A stretch of DNA of 64,000 bases from Streptomyces sp. KL109B (GCF_030766935.1 NZ_JASERL010000005.1:62001-126000), one strand, 5' to 3'; shown: positions 1-8,053, numbered from the stretch's first letter. Notes: a model not told the origin generated them from the sequence alone. Program-made: numbers and translations.

Positions 1-162
1 CTTGTGCACTTCGATGCCGGTCCACCACACGCCTTCGTGGACGGGCCGGAAGAGGCGCGCGTAGGTGCCTTCACCGGGTCCGATGTCGGTGACGGTGTCG
101 GGGAGGTGGCGCTTGAACCGTTCGAGGGACCAGTCCTTGCCCTCGACGTCGGAAGTGGGCAT
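1..162 (-). CDS. SAM-dependent methyltransferase-like protein, N-terminal part
   Basis: Only the first 54 codons are in the window; the rest lies off the left edge. Residues 26-35 read DIGPGEGTYA, the glycine-rich motif I that binds S-adenosylmethionine in class I methyltransferases, and WTGIEV further on fits the next strand and its acidic residue. It follows the tail-fibre gene after 11 bases in the same direction, so it is probably the next gene of the tail operon. The substrate is unknown; modification of a surface or fibre component, or of a metabolite, are both possible. Start ATG follows a GGAGACC ribosome site. Confidence 0.6.
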   Translation of the reverse strand, partial: MPTSDVEGKDWSLERFKRHLPDTVTDIGPGEGTYARLFRPVHEGVWWTGIEVHK

Positions 163-173
163 GACGGGTCTCC

Positions 174-1844
174 TTACGCGGGCTGGACGATCATCCAGGC
201 GACGACGGATGTGTCGCTGCCGCTGGAACTGGTGATCGTGAATGAGGTTCCGGCGGTGCGGGCGGAGACGCGCAGCCATCCGGGAGTGCCACCGGGTGTC
301 TGACAGGTGAGGAAGATCCGTGAACCGGCGGTGACGGCGGTGGTGTTCACGACGCGCGTTCCGGCGGCGAGCGTGGCCACGCCCAGACGGGCGTTGGCGC
401 CTTCGGCGATGTTGATGCCGGAACCGGGTGCCAGCAGGGAGAGGTTGCCGCTGGAGATGAGGTGTCCGGCCGCCTCGATGCTGCTGGCGCCGTAGAGGTA
501 GCCGGGCAGGTTGAGCTGGCCGGCGCCTTGGTCAATCTGGGTGACGGTGCCTTGCAGCACGTTGGGGGTGACGTGGGCATGCGAGATCAGTGTGGCGGAC
601 ACGTCGGGGTCGACGCGCACGAACGCAGCAGGGGTACCGCTCGTGGATTGTTCGACACAGCCGTGGATGAGGTGGGCGTTGCCAGTGCCGGCGAGCCAGA
701 TGCCGGTGGTGGCGTTGTTGGAGACGGAGCAGCCGGAGAGGGTGATCCCTTCCGACGACACGATTTTGAAGGGGGTGCCGTCCTGCCCGTTCTTCGCGAC
801 GGTGGCTTCGGCGCCGCAGCCGGTGAGGGTGACGGCGCTGCAGGTCGTCAGCAGGTAGCCAAGCCCGTTGCTGTCGGCGGCGCACCCGGAGAGGGCGGAG
901 TAGAACAGGCGGGGCAGGTTGTAGCCGATCTGCCCGTTGTTGTTGGCGTAGCAGCCGGTGAATGTGCAGGATGTCGACGATCCGGTGGAGTGGATGTTGA
1001 AGCCGTGCCGTTTGTTGCTGACCGCGATGACGCCCGTGAATGTCGACACGATGGGGGTGTCGATGTCGATGCCGTCCAGGCCGAATGTGGCTACGGTCAC
1101 GTTGTCGAGCCGCACGTAGGGGACGGCGTCGCCTGCGGCCAGGGCGAGTTTCAGGCCGGTTCCGGTGCCGGTGCCGGGCCCGGACAGGGTGAGGTCCGAC
1201 AGGGTGAAACGGATGCGGTCGGTGCCGGTGATGCCGTTCGCGGTGGTGCTGGACTGGGCGAGGACGGTCACGGCTGCTCCGGCGCCCCGGATTTGCACGT
1301 TGTCTGCGGCGGCGGCGAGGGAGGCGGTGAGCCGGTAGGTGCCTGCCGGGATGTAGACGACGCTGCCGGTGGTGGCTGCGGTGGTGATGGCGGCTTGGAT
1401 GGCGGCGGTGTCGTCGGTGGTGCCGTTGCCTCGCGCGTTGTAGGGGCCCCGCCGGACGTTGATCCAGTCGGTGACGCCGGTGGTGACGAGGCTGTCGGCG
1501 TATGCCCGGTCTCCGTGCGGGTCGGTGGCGTCTGTGTGGTCCAGGAGCGCCGCAGAGGAGTATGCGCGGTCTCCGTGCGGGTCGGCGGCGGTGCTGTGGG
1601 CAGCTATTTTGGCTGTCGCGTCCGCGGCGGCTGTGTCGGTGGCTGCTGTCACGGCGGCGGTCTGGGCGGCTGCTGCCGCACCTGCCGGGTCGGCGCCTAC
1701 GTCTTCGGCGTCGAGGGTGACGCCGCCTGTGCGCCCGTTGACGGAGGAGACGAGCCCGGCGGTGACATCGATGACGCGGGCCTGCTGCCCGCCGTTGACG
1801 TTGATCTGGTCGGGCCCGGTTTCGCCGGTGACGACGAGTTTCAC
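174..1844 (-). CDS. Tail fibre with pectate-lyase-type beta-helix
   Basis: 556 residues. The GTG start at 1844 overlaps the stop of the upstream gene (GTGA) and has GGAAG just upstream; longer versions would run back through that gene. Residues 1-50 are a short tail-attachment region ending in VNGRTGGVTLDAEDVGA, typical of phage fibres. An Ala-rich coil with two copies of DPHGDRAY follows. From about residue 125 the pattern GNGTTDDTAAIQAAI and VYIPAGTYRL marks a pectate-lyase_3 right-handed beta-helix. The C-terminal 100 residues are a separate globular end. In the family this is the host-surface-binding or polysaccharide-degrading fibre. Confidence 0.85.
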   Translation of the reverse strand: MKLVVTGETGPDQINVNGGQQARVIDVTAGLVSSVNGRTGGVTLDAEDVGADPAGAAAAAQTAAVTAATDTAAADATAKIAAHSTAADPHGDRAYSSAALLDHTDATDPHGDRAYADSLVTTGVTDWINVRRGPYNARGNGTTDDTAAIQAAITTAATTGSVVYIPAGTYRLTASLAAAADNVQIRGAGAAVTVLAQSSTTANGITGTDRIRFTLSDLTLSGPGTGTGTGLKLALAAGDAVPYVRLDNVTVATFGLDGIDIDTPIVSTFTGVIAVSNKRHGFNIHSTGSSTSCTFTGCYANNNGQIGYNLPRLFYSALSGCAADSNGLGYLLTTCSAVTLTGCGAEATVAKNGQDGTPFKIVSSEGITLSGCSVSNNATTGIWLAGTGNAHLIHGCVEQSTSGTPAAFVRVDPDVSATLISHAHVTPNVLQGTVTQIDQGAGQLNLPGYLYGASSIEAAGHLISSGNLSLLAPGSGINIAEGANARLGVATLAAGTRVVNTTAVTAGSRIFLTCQTPGGTPGWLRVSARTAGTSFTITSSSGSDTSVVAWMIVQPA

Positions 1845-2974
1845 CGTGTCACTTCCAAACTGATCATTGCTTTGCCCTGCAGGAGCCGGACGACCGTGGA
1901 CCCGAGGACTACTTCGAGGTCCCAGCGTCCGTCGCGGGTGAGGGTCTGGGTGACCGATGCGGGGATGGCGAGACGGATCGTCGCCCCGTCGACCGTGAGG
2001 AACGGCGTGAGGTCGAGGATCAGCTCGCCGCTCGCGTAGGCGGAGGTGCGGATCTGGGCGCGCGCCGACCAGCCCGCCCACGTGAAATCAGGGTCGTTGG
2101 CGACGGTGAACCGCTGCAAGAAGCTCGCGCCTTGCTCGATGTACAGGTCCCAGTCCCCCGCGGCCATATCTGCCACCTCCGGGATCTGACTGCTTGCCGC
2201 GACGACAGTGGCGTCGGTATGGGCGCTTCCACTTCCCGCACCGTGAAAGATCGGAATGCCGGTGGCGGTGGCGCCGGATTGCGCTGCGCCCGTGGCGGTA
2301 CCGAGTGCGGTGAGTGCGCCGGTGGCGGTGGCATTGCTTTGGGCGCTGCCGCTGGCGCTACCGGTGAAGACGGCAGCATCGGAGAGTGTGTTGAAGCTGT
2401 CGTACTCGGCGAAATCGGCTGTCCCGGCGTCGCGGTGCGCGGACAGGTCGAGGGCGCACTGGTCGGTGGAAGCGGTGACCCAGGCGGGGGTGGCGAGCGT
2501 CCTGCGGTTCGTCCAGGTGGTGCCGTCCGGGGACGTGTCCCAGGAGACGGTGCCCGCCGCCTCACTCAGCCGCAGGAACCGGTGGTCGGTTGCCGAATAG
2601 GTGACGGCCACGGCGTCAGGGTCGGTGTATCCCGTGTCGCTCTTGAACAGGAGTTGCCCCGACACAGTGTTGATGGCGAACCCGATCCGACACCCGTACA
2701 GAGGTCCGCCGGTCTCCTCGATGCCGGGCGCGTTCACGAACACGGACGCGTAGGCCTCGGTGGCGCCTGCCGCCGCGGGCAGGGTGACGATGGCGACGTA
2801 GAAGCCACCGTCGGTCAGTGTCCACGAGTTGGCGGTCTGGTAGCCGGCGTATGCGGTGGTGCAGGGGACGCGTGCCCTACCGCCGGTTTCGGTGACGCCG
2901 CCGTAGGCGTTGCCCCAGTCCGGGCCTATGCCACCGTCGTTGAAGGTGTCGATGAGGGTAGACAGGTTCGGCAT
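1841..2974 (-). CDS. Minor tail protein with lectin-like and baseplate-type domains
   Basis: 377 residues. The N-terminal 180 residues begin IDTFNDGGIGPDWG, the usual opening of concanavalin/LamG-like domains in actinophage minor tail proteins. Residues about 200-255 are a low-complexity linker in which ATATG recurs. The C-terminal 110 residues begin GDWDLYIEQGASFLQRFTV and resemble a beta-rich domain found in many phage baseplate upper proteins. It is translationally coupled to the fibre gene by a 4-base overlap. The structural role is inferred from neighbours and architecture; I cannot name the exact family. Confidence 0.65.
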   Translation of the reverse strand: MPNLSTLIDTFNDGGIGPDWGNAYGGVTETGGRARVPCTTAYAGYQTANSWTLTDGGFYVAIVTLPAAAGATEAYASVFVNAPGIEETGGPLYGCRIGFAINTVSGQLLFKSDTGYTDPDAVAVTYSATDHRFLRLSEAAGTVSWDTSPDGTTWTNRRTLATPAWVTASTDQCALDLSAHRDAGTADFAEYDSFNTLSDAAVFTGSASGSAQSNATATGALTALGTATGAAQSGATATGIPIFHGAGSGSAHTDATVVAASSQIPEVADMAAGDWDLYIEQGASFLQRFTVANDPDFTWAGWSARAQIRTSAYASGELILDLTPFLTVDGATIRLAIPASVTQTLTRDGRWDLEVVLGSTVVRLLQGKAMISLEVTR

Positions 2975-2986
2975 GGTGCCTCCCTG

Positions 2987-3373
2987 TCAGCTGATTGACA
3001 GTCCGAACCCACCTGCTGTGATCTTAAATTCTGATCCGGCGGGCAGGGTCTGGCTGGCGTCGAGGGGCCCGTACCAGAGCCGTACCGGAGTTGAGGCGTT
3101 GTCCCAGATTTCCCAGCCGACGATCGTGCAGGCGGGCATTCCCGTCCACAGCAAGTCGGCCGAGTTGGTCGTGGCGCCGCCCGCGGCGGCGGCGACGGCG
3201 AGGCTCTGGCGGGTGTAGGCGCCGCCGGCAACTTCGGTGCCCGCAGTCGCGTCGTCGCCGATCGCAGTGAGCAATGCGACCTTGAGCGGTGTTGTCGGCC
3301 TGGTTGGTGTCCCAACACCGTTGAGCCAGTCCATGAGGAGGTTCTCGGCCGTGTTCGAAAGGTTGTCGGCCAC
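2987..3373 (-). CDS. Small phage tail fibre family protein
   Basis: 128 residues, no signal peptide or membrane segment. The pattern NLLMDWLNGVG, LKVALLTA, GTEVAGGAYTRQ is that of a widespread small phage tail-fibre/structural family. It sits between two minor tail genes in a tightly spaced leftward operon (13 bases to the next start). A role in the tail tip or fibre base is inferred from position. Confidence 0.65.
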   Translation of the reverse strand: MADNLSNTAENLLMDWLNGVGTPTRPTTPLKVALLTAIGDDATAGTEVAGGAYTRQSLAVAAAAGGATTNSADLLWTGMPACTIVGWEIWDNASTPVRLWYGPLDASQTLPAGSEFKITAGGFGLSIS

Positions 3374-3409
3374 GCGGCCTCCTTCGATGGGGCGCCGCGT
3401 GGCGCGGGG

Positions 3410-3700
3410 TCAGGTGATGTGGAGTGTTCCGGCGAGCCGGACCAGGTTTTCGGCGCCGGGAGGGTCGACCGAGATCCACACGCGGTAGGTGCCTCGGGTG
3501 AGGGTGAGCGCGCCACTGTCGGGTCCGATAAGGATGCGGGCGGTGCTGCCAGCCCATTCGGCGGTCTGCCAGTCTCCGGGCGCCGGGTTGTCGCCGTGCG
3601 CCACCGCAGCGATCCGCACCGGGCTGCCGGTGACGTCGACACCAGCAGGGGCAGTGACGGGGATGTGCAGGTACTCGGTGGAGGTGGCGGGGATCAGCAC
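3410..3700 (-). CDS. Small structural protein of tail operon
   Basis: 96 residues, predicted mostly beta-strand with no recognised motif. The GTG start at 3700 lies inside the end of the upstream gene (7-base overlap), which supports coupled translation. The sequence contains an Ig-like pattern (TLTRGTYRVWISVD). A tail accessory or chaperone role is possible, but only the operon context supports it. Confidence 0.5.
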   Translation of the reverse strand: MLIPATSTEYLHIPVTAPAGVDVTGSPVRIAAVAHGDNPAPGDWQTAEWAGSTARILIGPDSGALTLTRGTYRVWISVDPPGAENLVRLAGTLHIT

Positions 3701-4626
3701 GGGGCACCCGCCTTCCAGCCACTCGACTGTGGCGGGCCCACCGCGTAGGGCGCACCGTGCGGCGGGCCGACGGTGATGTCGATGTCCACGTCGATCCCGG
3801 GGCCGGCCGAGGTGAGCGGCCTGGCCGTGGCTGTCTCGGCGGCAGTGCCGAGGACGGCGGTCTTCGCGCCCGCCAGCGGCAGGGCCGTCTCAACACCCGC
3901 CGCGGGGCCGAGGGTTCGACTCGTGACACCCGCAAGGGCCTGCGCGGTCCCGGCTTCGAGCGCAACGTCGAGCAGGACCGTCTTGCTGCCGGTGAGCGGC
4001 CAAGCCGTCTCGGTCGCGGAACCGCCCCCGAGGCTCGCCGTCTTGGCGCCGGTCAGCGCCTGAGCTGTCTCCGTGACGGCCGCCCGGTCGAGCGGAACGC
4101 TCACCCCTGCGGTCACGTCGCCAGCGGTGAAGTCATCGAAGCGGAGGCTGCTGACGGCCATGACGCGGAGCCCGACGTTCGTGCCGGTAGTCACGGACGT
4201 GTTGGCGACGGAGACGCGTTCGATGCCGTTGACGAAGCCCTTGATGACGCTTCCCACTGCCTGCACTTTCGCGACGTCGCCGGGCACGACGGGCACCGCA
4301 TAGGTGCCGATCATGGTGAAGCTGCCGCCAGAGACCGCGAACAGATCCCACGAGGACCCGTTGGTTCGCCACAGATAGCCGCTGCTGAACGTCGCCGTGC
4401 CGCGACACCACACACCCTGACTCGCCGCCGTCGTGGCGACGATGGTGAACTGCGAGAAGTTGTCGCTGCTCTCCATCGGTGTGGCGGCGCGCAGGATCGT
4501 CGACCCGCCTGAGTTGTCGGGCGCCAGCCTGCCGCCGATGATCGACCAGTCGCCGGACACCTCAACCCAGCCGGGCCCGAGGTCGGTGCTGTCGGGCCGG
4601 TTGAAGTCGTCGCTGAAGGCGGCCAC
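3694..4626 (-). CDS. Minor tail protein with lectin-like head and 20-residue repeats
   Basis: 310 residues. Residues 1-165 open with FSDDFNRPDSTDLGPGW, a LamG/concanavalin-like domain matching that of the gene at 1841-2974. Residues about 183-277 contain five copies of a 20-residue unit; the core (LTGAKTASLG, LTGSKTVLLD, LAGVTSRTLG, LAGAKTAVLG, LTSAGPG) falls at 191, 211, 231, 251 and 271. The last 30 residues are Gly/Pro-rich. The GTG start shares one base with the upstream TAG. Likely a virion surface protein in which the repeats form an elongated spacer. Confidence 0.65.
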   Translation of the reverse strand: MAAFSDDFNRPDSTDLGPGWVEVSGDWSIIGGRLAPDNSGGSTILRAATPMESSDNFSQFTIVATTAASQGVWCRGTATFSSGYLWRTNGSSWDLFAVSGGSFTMIGTYAVPVVPGDVAKVQAVGSVIKGFVNGIERVSVANTSVTTGTNVGLRVMAVSSLRFDDFTAGDVTAGVSVPLDRAAVTETAQALTGAKTASLGGGSATETAWPLTGSKTVLLDVALEAGTAQALAGVTSRTLGPAAGVETALPLAGAKTAVLGTAAETATARPLTSAGPGIDVDIDITVGPPHGAPYAVGPPQSSGWKAGAPC

Positions 4627-5069
4627 TAGGCGGCCGAGTTGACTCGGGCGAAGTCCGTGATCGTCAGCGTGAACGCGTTCCCGTCGGGTGTCCAGGTCAC
4701 GTCGTGCTTGGTGAGCGGGATCAGGTCCGCGTCGGTTCCGCCTGTGGTGTCGGGGTCGTAGCAGATGACGACGGCTCCGACGGGGTTGCCGGTGGGTGAG
4801 CTCCAGGTGACATCGGCGGCGTCGATGTTCACGCGATCGTTGGTGTCGTCGACGGTCACCGTGACGCCGGTCAGAGGCTTGCGGCCCACCGTCGTCTGCT
4901 CGTTGGTGCTTCCGGCGACGACGTCAGCGACCGTGTCCTTGTCGCGGAGCACGGCGTCCGTCTCCAGGCCGCTGGCCTCCAACGGGATGAGGATCAGGCC
5001 GTCGTTCGCGGCGGGCAGTGAGGCAAGGTGAGCGACCCTACCGAGGGCCACGTTGAAGACGACGTTCAT
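4626..5069 (-). CDS. First gene of tail operon, putative structural protein
   Basis: 147 residues from ATG at 5069, chosen because GAGGGGA lies 8 bases upstream; a longer reading would run through the hairpins at 5105-5213. The sequence starts MNVVFNVALGRVAHLASLP and is rich in short strands (GVTVTVDDTNDRVNID). I recognise this type of protein from Streptomyces prophages, where it stands just ahead of lectin-like minor tail genes, but no biochemical role is known to me. It heads the leftward operon that runs to the window edge. Confidence 0.55.
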   Translation of the reverse strand: MNVVFNVALGRVAHLASLPAANDGLILIPLEASGLETDAVLRDKDTVADVVAGSTNEQTTVGRKPLTGVTVTVDDTNDRVNIDAADVTWSSPTGNPVGAVVICYDPDTTGGTDADLIPLTKHDVTWTPDGNAFTLTITDFARVNSAA

Positions 5070-5097
5070 CGCCGGAGTCCCCTCGGGAGGCTGGGTG

Positions 5098-5178
5098 TTG
5101 GGGTGTCCCGCCGCCCGACGGGGGGCGTGAGCGGCGGGACGTGGGCGGCATGAGCCGACCGCCCGTATTGGGGTGTCC
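5098..5178. repeat. 11-bp direct repeats and hairpin ahead of tail operon
   Basis: TTGGGGTGTCC occurs at 5098-5108 and again at 5168-5178. Between them, 5105-5114 (GTCCCGCCGC) pairs perfectly with 5131-5140. The block lies 29 bases upstream of the first tail gene. It could be a regulator or leader structure controlling late expression, or simply part of a tandem terminator. Confidence 0.45.
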
Positions 5179-5213
5179 GGGCTCTGCTCCCCCACGGAGC
5201 AGAGCCCGGACAC
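5173..5213. terminator. Very strong 18-bp perfect hairpin
   Basis: Bases 5173-5190 pair without mismatch with 5196-5213, leaving the loop CCCAC. It lies between the end of the HTH gene (5277) and the tail operon, so it should stop leftward transcription from early genes. No long T run follows on either strand, which is common in Streptomyces terminators. Confidence 0.75.
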
Positions 5214-5276
5214 GGTGGGCCGAGCGCGTGGCGCTACGAGACCCGACCTGCGCGACCACCAAGTGCGCAGGGGCTG

Positions 5277-5501
5277 TTAGGCGGCCTGGTACGTGCGTCG
5301 GGCCCGCTCGCGGGTGGCCTTCTCGGCGGCGATGACGTCGATCGCACGGAACATCGGGCGGTCCTTGCGGTCGCGCCCGGCGACCTTCAGGTGGCCGCGG
5401 TACCGCCAGTTGTGAACGACGTTCGGGGACACCTGGGCCGCCTCGGCTGCTTGGCCGACGGTCCACAGTGTTGTCTGCAGGTCCACTGACAGATCGACCA
5501 T
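5277..5501 (-). CDS. Small MerR/excisionase-type DNA-binding protein
   Basis: 74 residues from ATG at 5501; GGAGGAC 6 bases upstream favours this start over an ATG eight codons earlier. Residues 12-45 (WTVGQAAEAAQVSPNVVHN, then WRYRGHLKV) fit a winged helix-turn-helix of the MerR/AlpA/excisionase type, followed by a basic helix. It stands alone between two hairpins, immediately ahead of the tail operon, so control of late genes is a reasonable inference. Confidence 0.6.
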   Translation of the reverse strand: MVDLSVDLQTTLWTVGQAAEAAQVSPNVVHNWRYRGHLKVAGRDRKDRPMFRAIDVIAAEKATRERARRTYQAA

Positions 5502-5530
5502 GGTCACGTCCTCCGTTCCATACATGACGA

Positions 5531-5578
5531 AAGGCCCCGCTGATGTTCGGCGAGGCCTTGAGCATGTGTGGACATGCT
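5531..5578. terminator. Two adjacent hairpins downstream of 5617-6378 gene
   Basis: AAGGCCCCGC (5531-5540) pairs with 5550-5559 with one mismatch, and AGCATGT (5561-5567) pairs perfectly with 5572-5578. They separate the zinc-ribbon gene from the HTH gene on the minus strand. Confidence 0.6.
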
Positions 5579-5616
5579 TATCCGCGACCGATCTTCACGC
5601 ATGAGAGCACAGGAAG

Positions 5617-6378
5617 TCAAGCGGCCTGAGTGACCACTGCGGCAAGGGCCTTGACGTAGGTGTCGTACTCGGCGCTCGTCATGATGCGGCGGCAGTCCGG
5701 GTCCCGGCATTCGATGTAGGGCCGGTCGTCGACGAGGCGGAGGTCGCGGGACTCGGCGAGGTAGGGGCCCTTGCATCGGGGGCAGGGCGCCATCTTGCGG
5801 ACGTCGCGTTGCGGATGCTGCTTGGTGAAGCGCTGGGCTGTGGCGTGCCAGTGGCGGATCTGTCCGCCCGGGTTGGCGTTGCCGTTGTCGTGGGGTTCGC
5901 CTGCGGCGGGGTGTAGTTGCATCATCCAGTCGAGGTGTCCGGCCAGCGTGTTGCAGGCGGAGCTGATCCGGCGGCCTTCACGGGTGCCCGTGGGGGTGGG
6001 GTCGAAGTCGGCCTGCCAGATGCGGCGTTGCACGAGGACGTCGGCGACGAGCTCCTCCATCTCCCCGAGGAGTGCGTCGATGAGGAGCCGGGCGGCTTGG
6101 CCGGGCCAGGCGGGGGTGTCGTTGGGCCGGCTTCCGATGGTGGCGGTGTTCTGCGGTCGGGTGCCGTAGATCGCTTCGAGTTGTATCTGAGTGAGGAGTT
6201 CGGGGAGTTCGCCGACTTGGTGCCGTGCGCGTTCGACGCAGTCGTAGCACTGGACAGGCTGTCCCCAGGCTGGCGTGATGAGGTGGTCGGCACCGGTCTC
6301 CTGGAGGACGGTTTCGGCTCGGCGCCAGGCGTTGTTGCAGGGGCCGGGGCAGGGCTTCTGGGTGGGGTGGTCGTGCAC
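5617..6378 (-). CDS. Conserved phage protein with zinc-ribbon motifs
   Basis: 253 residues. The N-terminus has CPGPCNNAWR and CYDCVERAR; the C-terminus has CPRCKGPYLAES and CRDPDCRRIM, so at least two zinc-binding knuckles are likely. The middle is helical. I recognise the layout from Streptomyces phage genomes but know no function; nucleic-acid binding is a guess from the zinc motifs. It is followed by hairpins and preceded by a regulatory stretch with GCCAATG boxes. Confidence 0.55.
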   Translation of the reverse strand: MHDHPTQKPCPGPCNNAWRRAETVLQETGADHLITPAWGQPVQCYDCVERARHQVGELPELLTQIQLEAIYGTRPQNTATIGSRPNDTPAWPGQAARLLIDALLGEMEELVADVLVQRRIWQADFDPTPTGTREGRRISSACNTLAGHLDWMMQLHPAAGEPHDNGNANPGGQIRHWHATAQRFTKQHPQRDVRKMAPCPRCKGPYLAESRDLRLVDDRPYIECRDPDCRRIMTSAEYDTYVKALAAVVTQAA

Positions 6379-6420
6379 GGTCGGCTCCTCGGGTGGTACG
6401 GGAAGCAGGGGTCACACTGA

Positions 6421-6460
6421 GCCAATGATGCCCGAAGGGTTGACACAGCTAGGCCAATGA
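6421..6460. promoter_or_regulatory. Pair of GCCAATGA boxes
   Basis: GCCAATGA occurs at 6421-6428 and 6453-6460 upstream of the minus-strand gene at 5617-6378. On the minus strand these read TCATTGGC, resembling the half-site TTGGCC of the three dyads at 9845-9940. They may be weaker sites for the same regulator. A TTGACA lies between them (6440-6445, plus strand), but I see no matching -10. Confidence 0.35.
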
Positions 6461-6475
6461 CGCAGGAACATGCGT

Positions 6476-6507
6476 GAGCCCCAGCCCGGTCGGCGGGGCT
6501 GGGGCTC
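6476..6507. terminator. 12-bp perfect hairpin
   Basis: GAGCCCCAGCCC (6476-6487) pairs with GGGCTGGGGCTC (6496-6507), loop of 8. It closes the leftward gene chain ending at 6520. Confidence 0.75.
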
Positions 6508-6519
6508 GACGGCGGGTGG

Positions 6520-6960
6520 TCAGACCTGAGTCCAGGGCTTCCCGCTGCGCTCCTCGTAGGTGCTCCGGAACGGCCGCTCGTGCTTGAGGACTTCCTCGAC
6601 GACGCGCTCGGCGAGCTGGGCTCCGACCAGGGCACGGAATCGCTCGGCCTCCTGGACGTTCATGGCGACGCTGTACTTGCTGTAGAGCAGCGACTGCGGG
6701 TCGGGGCCGCCGCCGTAGGTGAGGCTCGCCTCGATGGTGTCGTCGTCGGGGCCGGGCATGATGTCGATGTTGTAGATGCGGGCCTGTCGTCCAGGCGTGT
6801 CCGGGTCGGTGAACTCTGCGAACCCGTTCATCATGTCCCGCGTGATGTGCGGGGCGGTGCCGGGGACGTCGTGGTGGAGGGGCCAGAGTTCGAAGCCGAG
6901 TCCGGCGGCTTCCAGGGCCGTGGCAGCCTCGAAGATGGCGTGTGCTTGACGCAGCCTCAT
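6520..6960 (-). CDS. Hypothetical protein of small-gene operon
   Basis: 146 residues from ATG at 6960, which overlaps the upstream stop (ATGA). It starts MRLRQAHAIFEAATALEAAG, a helical N-terminus, followed by a mixed fold with GRQARIYNIDIMPGPDDD. No motif is recognised. It is the last gene before the terminator at 6476-6507. Confidence 0.5.
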   Translation of the reverse strand: MRLRQAHAIFEAATALEAAGLGFELWPLHHDVPGTAPHITRDMMNGFAEFTDPDTPGRQARIYNIDIMPGPDDDTIEASLTYGGGPDPQSLLYSKYSVAMNVQEAERFRALVGAQLAERVVEEVLKHERPFRSTYEERSGKPWTQV

Positions 6961-7265
6961 GACGGCAATTCTCCATCCTCGCGCTCGGCGAGTTCGGCGC
7001 AGTAGAACGCGAACTTGTGGCTGTAGTCGGAGTGCCCTGCGGCGAGCCGGTCGGCGCGGATGATGCCGTCGACCGGGACGGGCGGGAGGCCGCGTTCGGC
7101 GCGGATCGCGTTGACGGCGTCGTGCATGCAGGCCCGCTCGTAGGCGGCCCACTCGCACTCAGGGCCGCCGGGTCCGTCAACCAGGCCGAGGCGCTGGTCG
7201 CGTTCGGCCTGAACGGCGGCCAGGGTGGCGCGCAGCATGTCGGTCGCGGCCTTCAGGGTCGTCAT
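6957..7265 (-). CDS. Hypothetical protein
   Basis: 102 residues, largely helical; the stretch CMHDAVNAIRAERGLPP recalls small actinophage proteins of unknown role. Both neighbours run in the same direction; the downstream gene overlaps by 4 bases and the upstream gene ends 3 bases away. Confidence 0.5.
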   Translation of the reverse strand: MTTLKAATDMLRATLAAVQAERDQRLGLVDGPGGPECEWAAYERACMHDAVNAIRAERGLPPVPVDGIIRADRLAAGHSDYSHKFAFYCAELAEREDGELPS

Positions 7266-7268
7266 CGG

Positions 7269-7487
7269 TCAGTCCTCGCCTCGGCCGGTGGCGGCATCGA
7301 TGGCGTCCGCGAGTTCGAGGATGCTGAGGCCGACGCGTCCGGACCAGGTGTGGCCTTCGCTGCGCACAGCTTCCGCATCTCGACGGGCCACGGCGGCGTT
7401 CAGGAGGTCGCGAGTTCGGTCCGCCTCCGGTGCTGCAATCAGGACCAGATCCTCGTTCGCGATGCGGTGAGCTTCAGCAAGGTCCAT
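7269..7487 (-). CDS. Hypothetical protein
   Basis: 72 residues from ATG at 7487, preceded by GAGGAG 6 bases upstream. It begins MDLAEAHRIANEDLVLIAAP, resembling the start of the 6520-6960 product (RQAHAIFEAA), so the two may be distant relatives. Function unknown. Confidence 0.5.
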   Translation of the reverse strand: MDLAEAHRIANEDLVLIAAPEADRTRDLLNAAVARRDAEAVRSEGHTWSGRVGLSILELADAIDAATGRGED

Positions 7488-7489
7488 GA

Positions 7490-7627
7490 TCACTCCTCGT
7501 CTCGGTCGAAGTAGGCGCGGTCGCGTCGTGCGCTCTCGCGCGGGTCGTCTTCCCACCAGCCATACGCCCGCCCAGGCTCAACCAGCGGCGGCCCGGCAGG
7601 CGTTGACCGGGGCGGGGCGGCAGGCAT
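7490..7627 (-). CDS. Very small conserved-type protein, 45 residues
   Basis: ATG at 7627 shares one base with the stop of the upstream gene (TGATG) and the stop at 7490 sits 2 bases from the next start, so it fits exactly into the operon. The product is Pro-rich at first (MPAAPPRSTPAGPPLVEPG) and then charged (AYGWWEDDPRESARRD). Function unknown. Confidence 0.45.
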   Translation of the reverse strand: MPAAPPRSTPAGPPLVEPGRAYGWWEDDPRESARRDRAYFDRDEE

Positions 7628-7977
7628 CAGAAGAACTCACCGTCGTACAGTTCGTAGCCTTCGGCGTCGACCATCTCGCCAGGCCGGGACGCTCCCCTGA
7701 TCCCGAACCGCTTCTGTCGGGGCCAGCCGCGCGCGTCGGTGCGCTCGACGATGGTCATCCCCATCTCCTGTGCCGTGACCTCGTAGCCGGACTCGGCGCG
7801 GATCGTGACGTCGGGCCGGACCAGGAATTCCTTCCACGCCGCGAAGCTGGTCAGCCCCATGTCGGGGTGGGCCCGCAGCAGGAAGCGGTGCCCGGAGGCG
7901 TGCTGGCCGATGTGCAGGCCTTCACCATCCGGGTCGCCGCCGGGGAACGGGCCGAACGCGTAGTAGTTGGTGCTCAC
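7627..7977 (-). CDS. Hypothetical phage protein
   Basis: 116 residues from GTG at 7977, chosen for the GAAGGA 7 bases upstream. It begins MSTNYYAFGPFPGGDPDGEG and contains HIGQHASGHRFLLRAHP, a pattern seen in small phage proteins that open with STNYY. No catalytic motif is clear. It is coupled to the 45-residue gene downstream. Confidence 0.55.
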   Translation of the reverse strand: MSTNYYAFGPFPGGDPDGEGLHIGQHASGHRFLLRAHPDMGLTSFAAWKEFLVRPDVTIRAESGYEVTAQEMGMTIVERTDARGWPRQKRFGIRGASRPGEMVDAEGYELYDGEFF

Positions 7978-8053
7978 CGGTATTCCTTCGTCTTGGGGCC
8001 GGGCAGGTTCTCCCAGCTGTACGGCGTTCTGGTCGGGCTGGGCCGGATGGGGG

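Noticed and set aside
462..2039. Long plus-strand open frame of 525 codons
   Set aside because: It lies opposite the tail fibre gene, is Gly/Val/Asp-rich without any domain, and is the mirror effect of high GC at third positions. The minus-strand frame has the recognisable protein.
7978..8053. Peptide ending SWENLPGPKTKEYR before the GTG at 7977
   Set aside because: It ends in a stop overlapping the next start and looks protein-like, but no ATG, GTG or TTG start exists in its frame before an unrelated gene. It may be a remnant.
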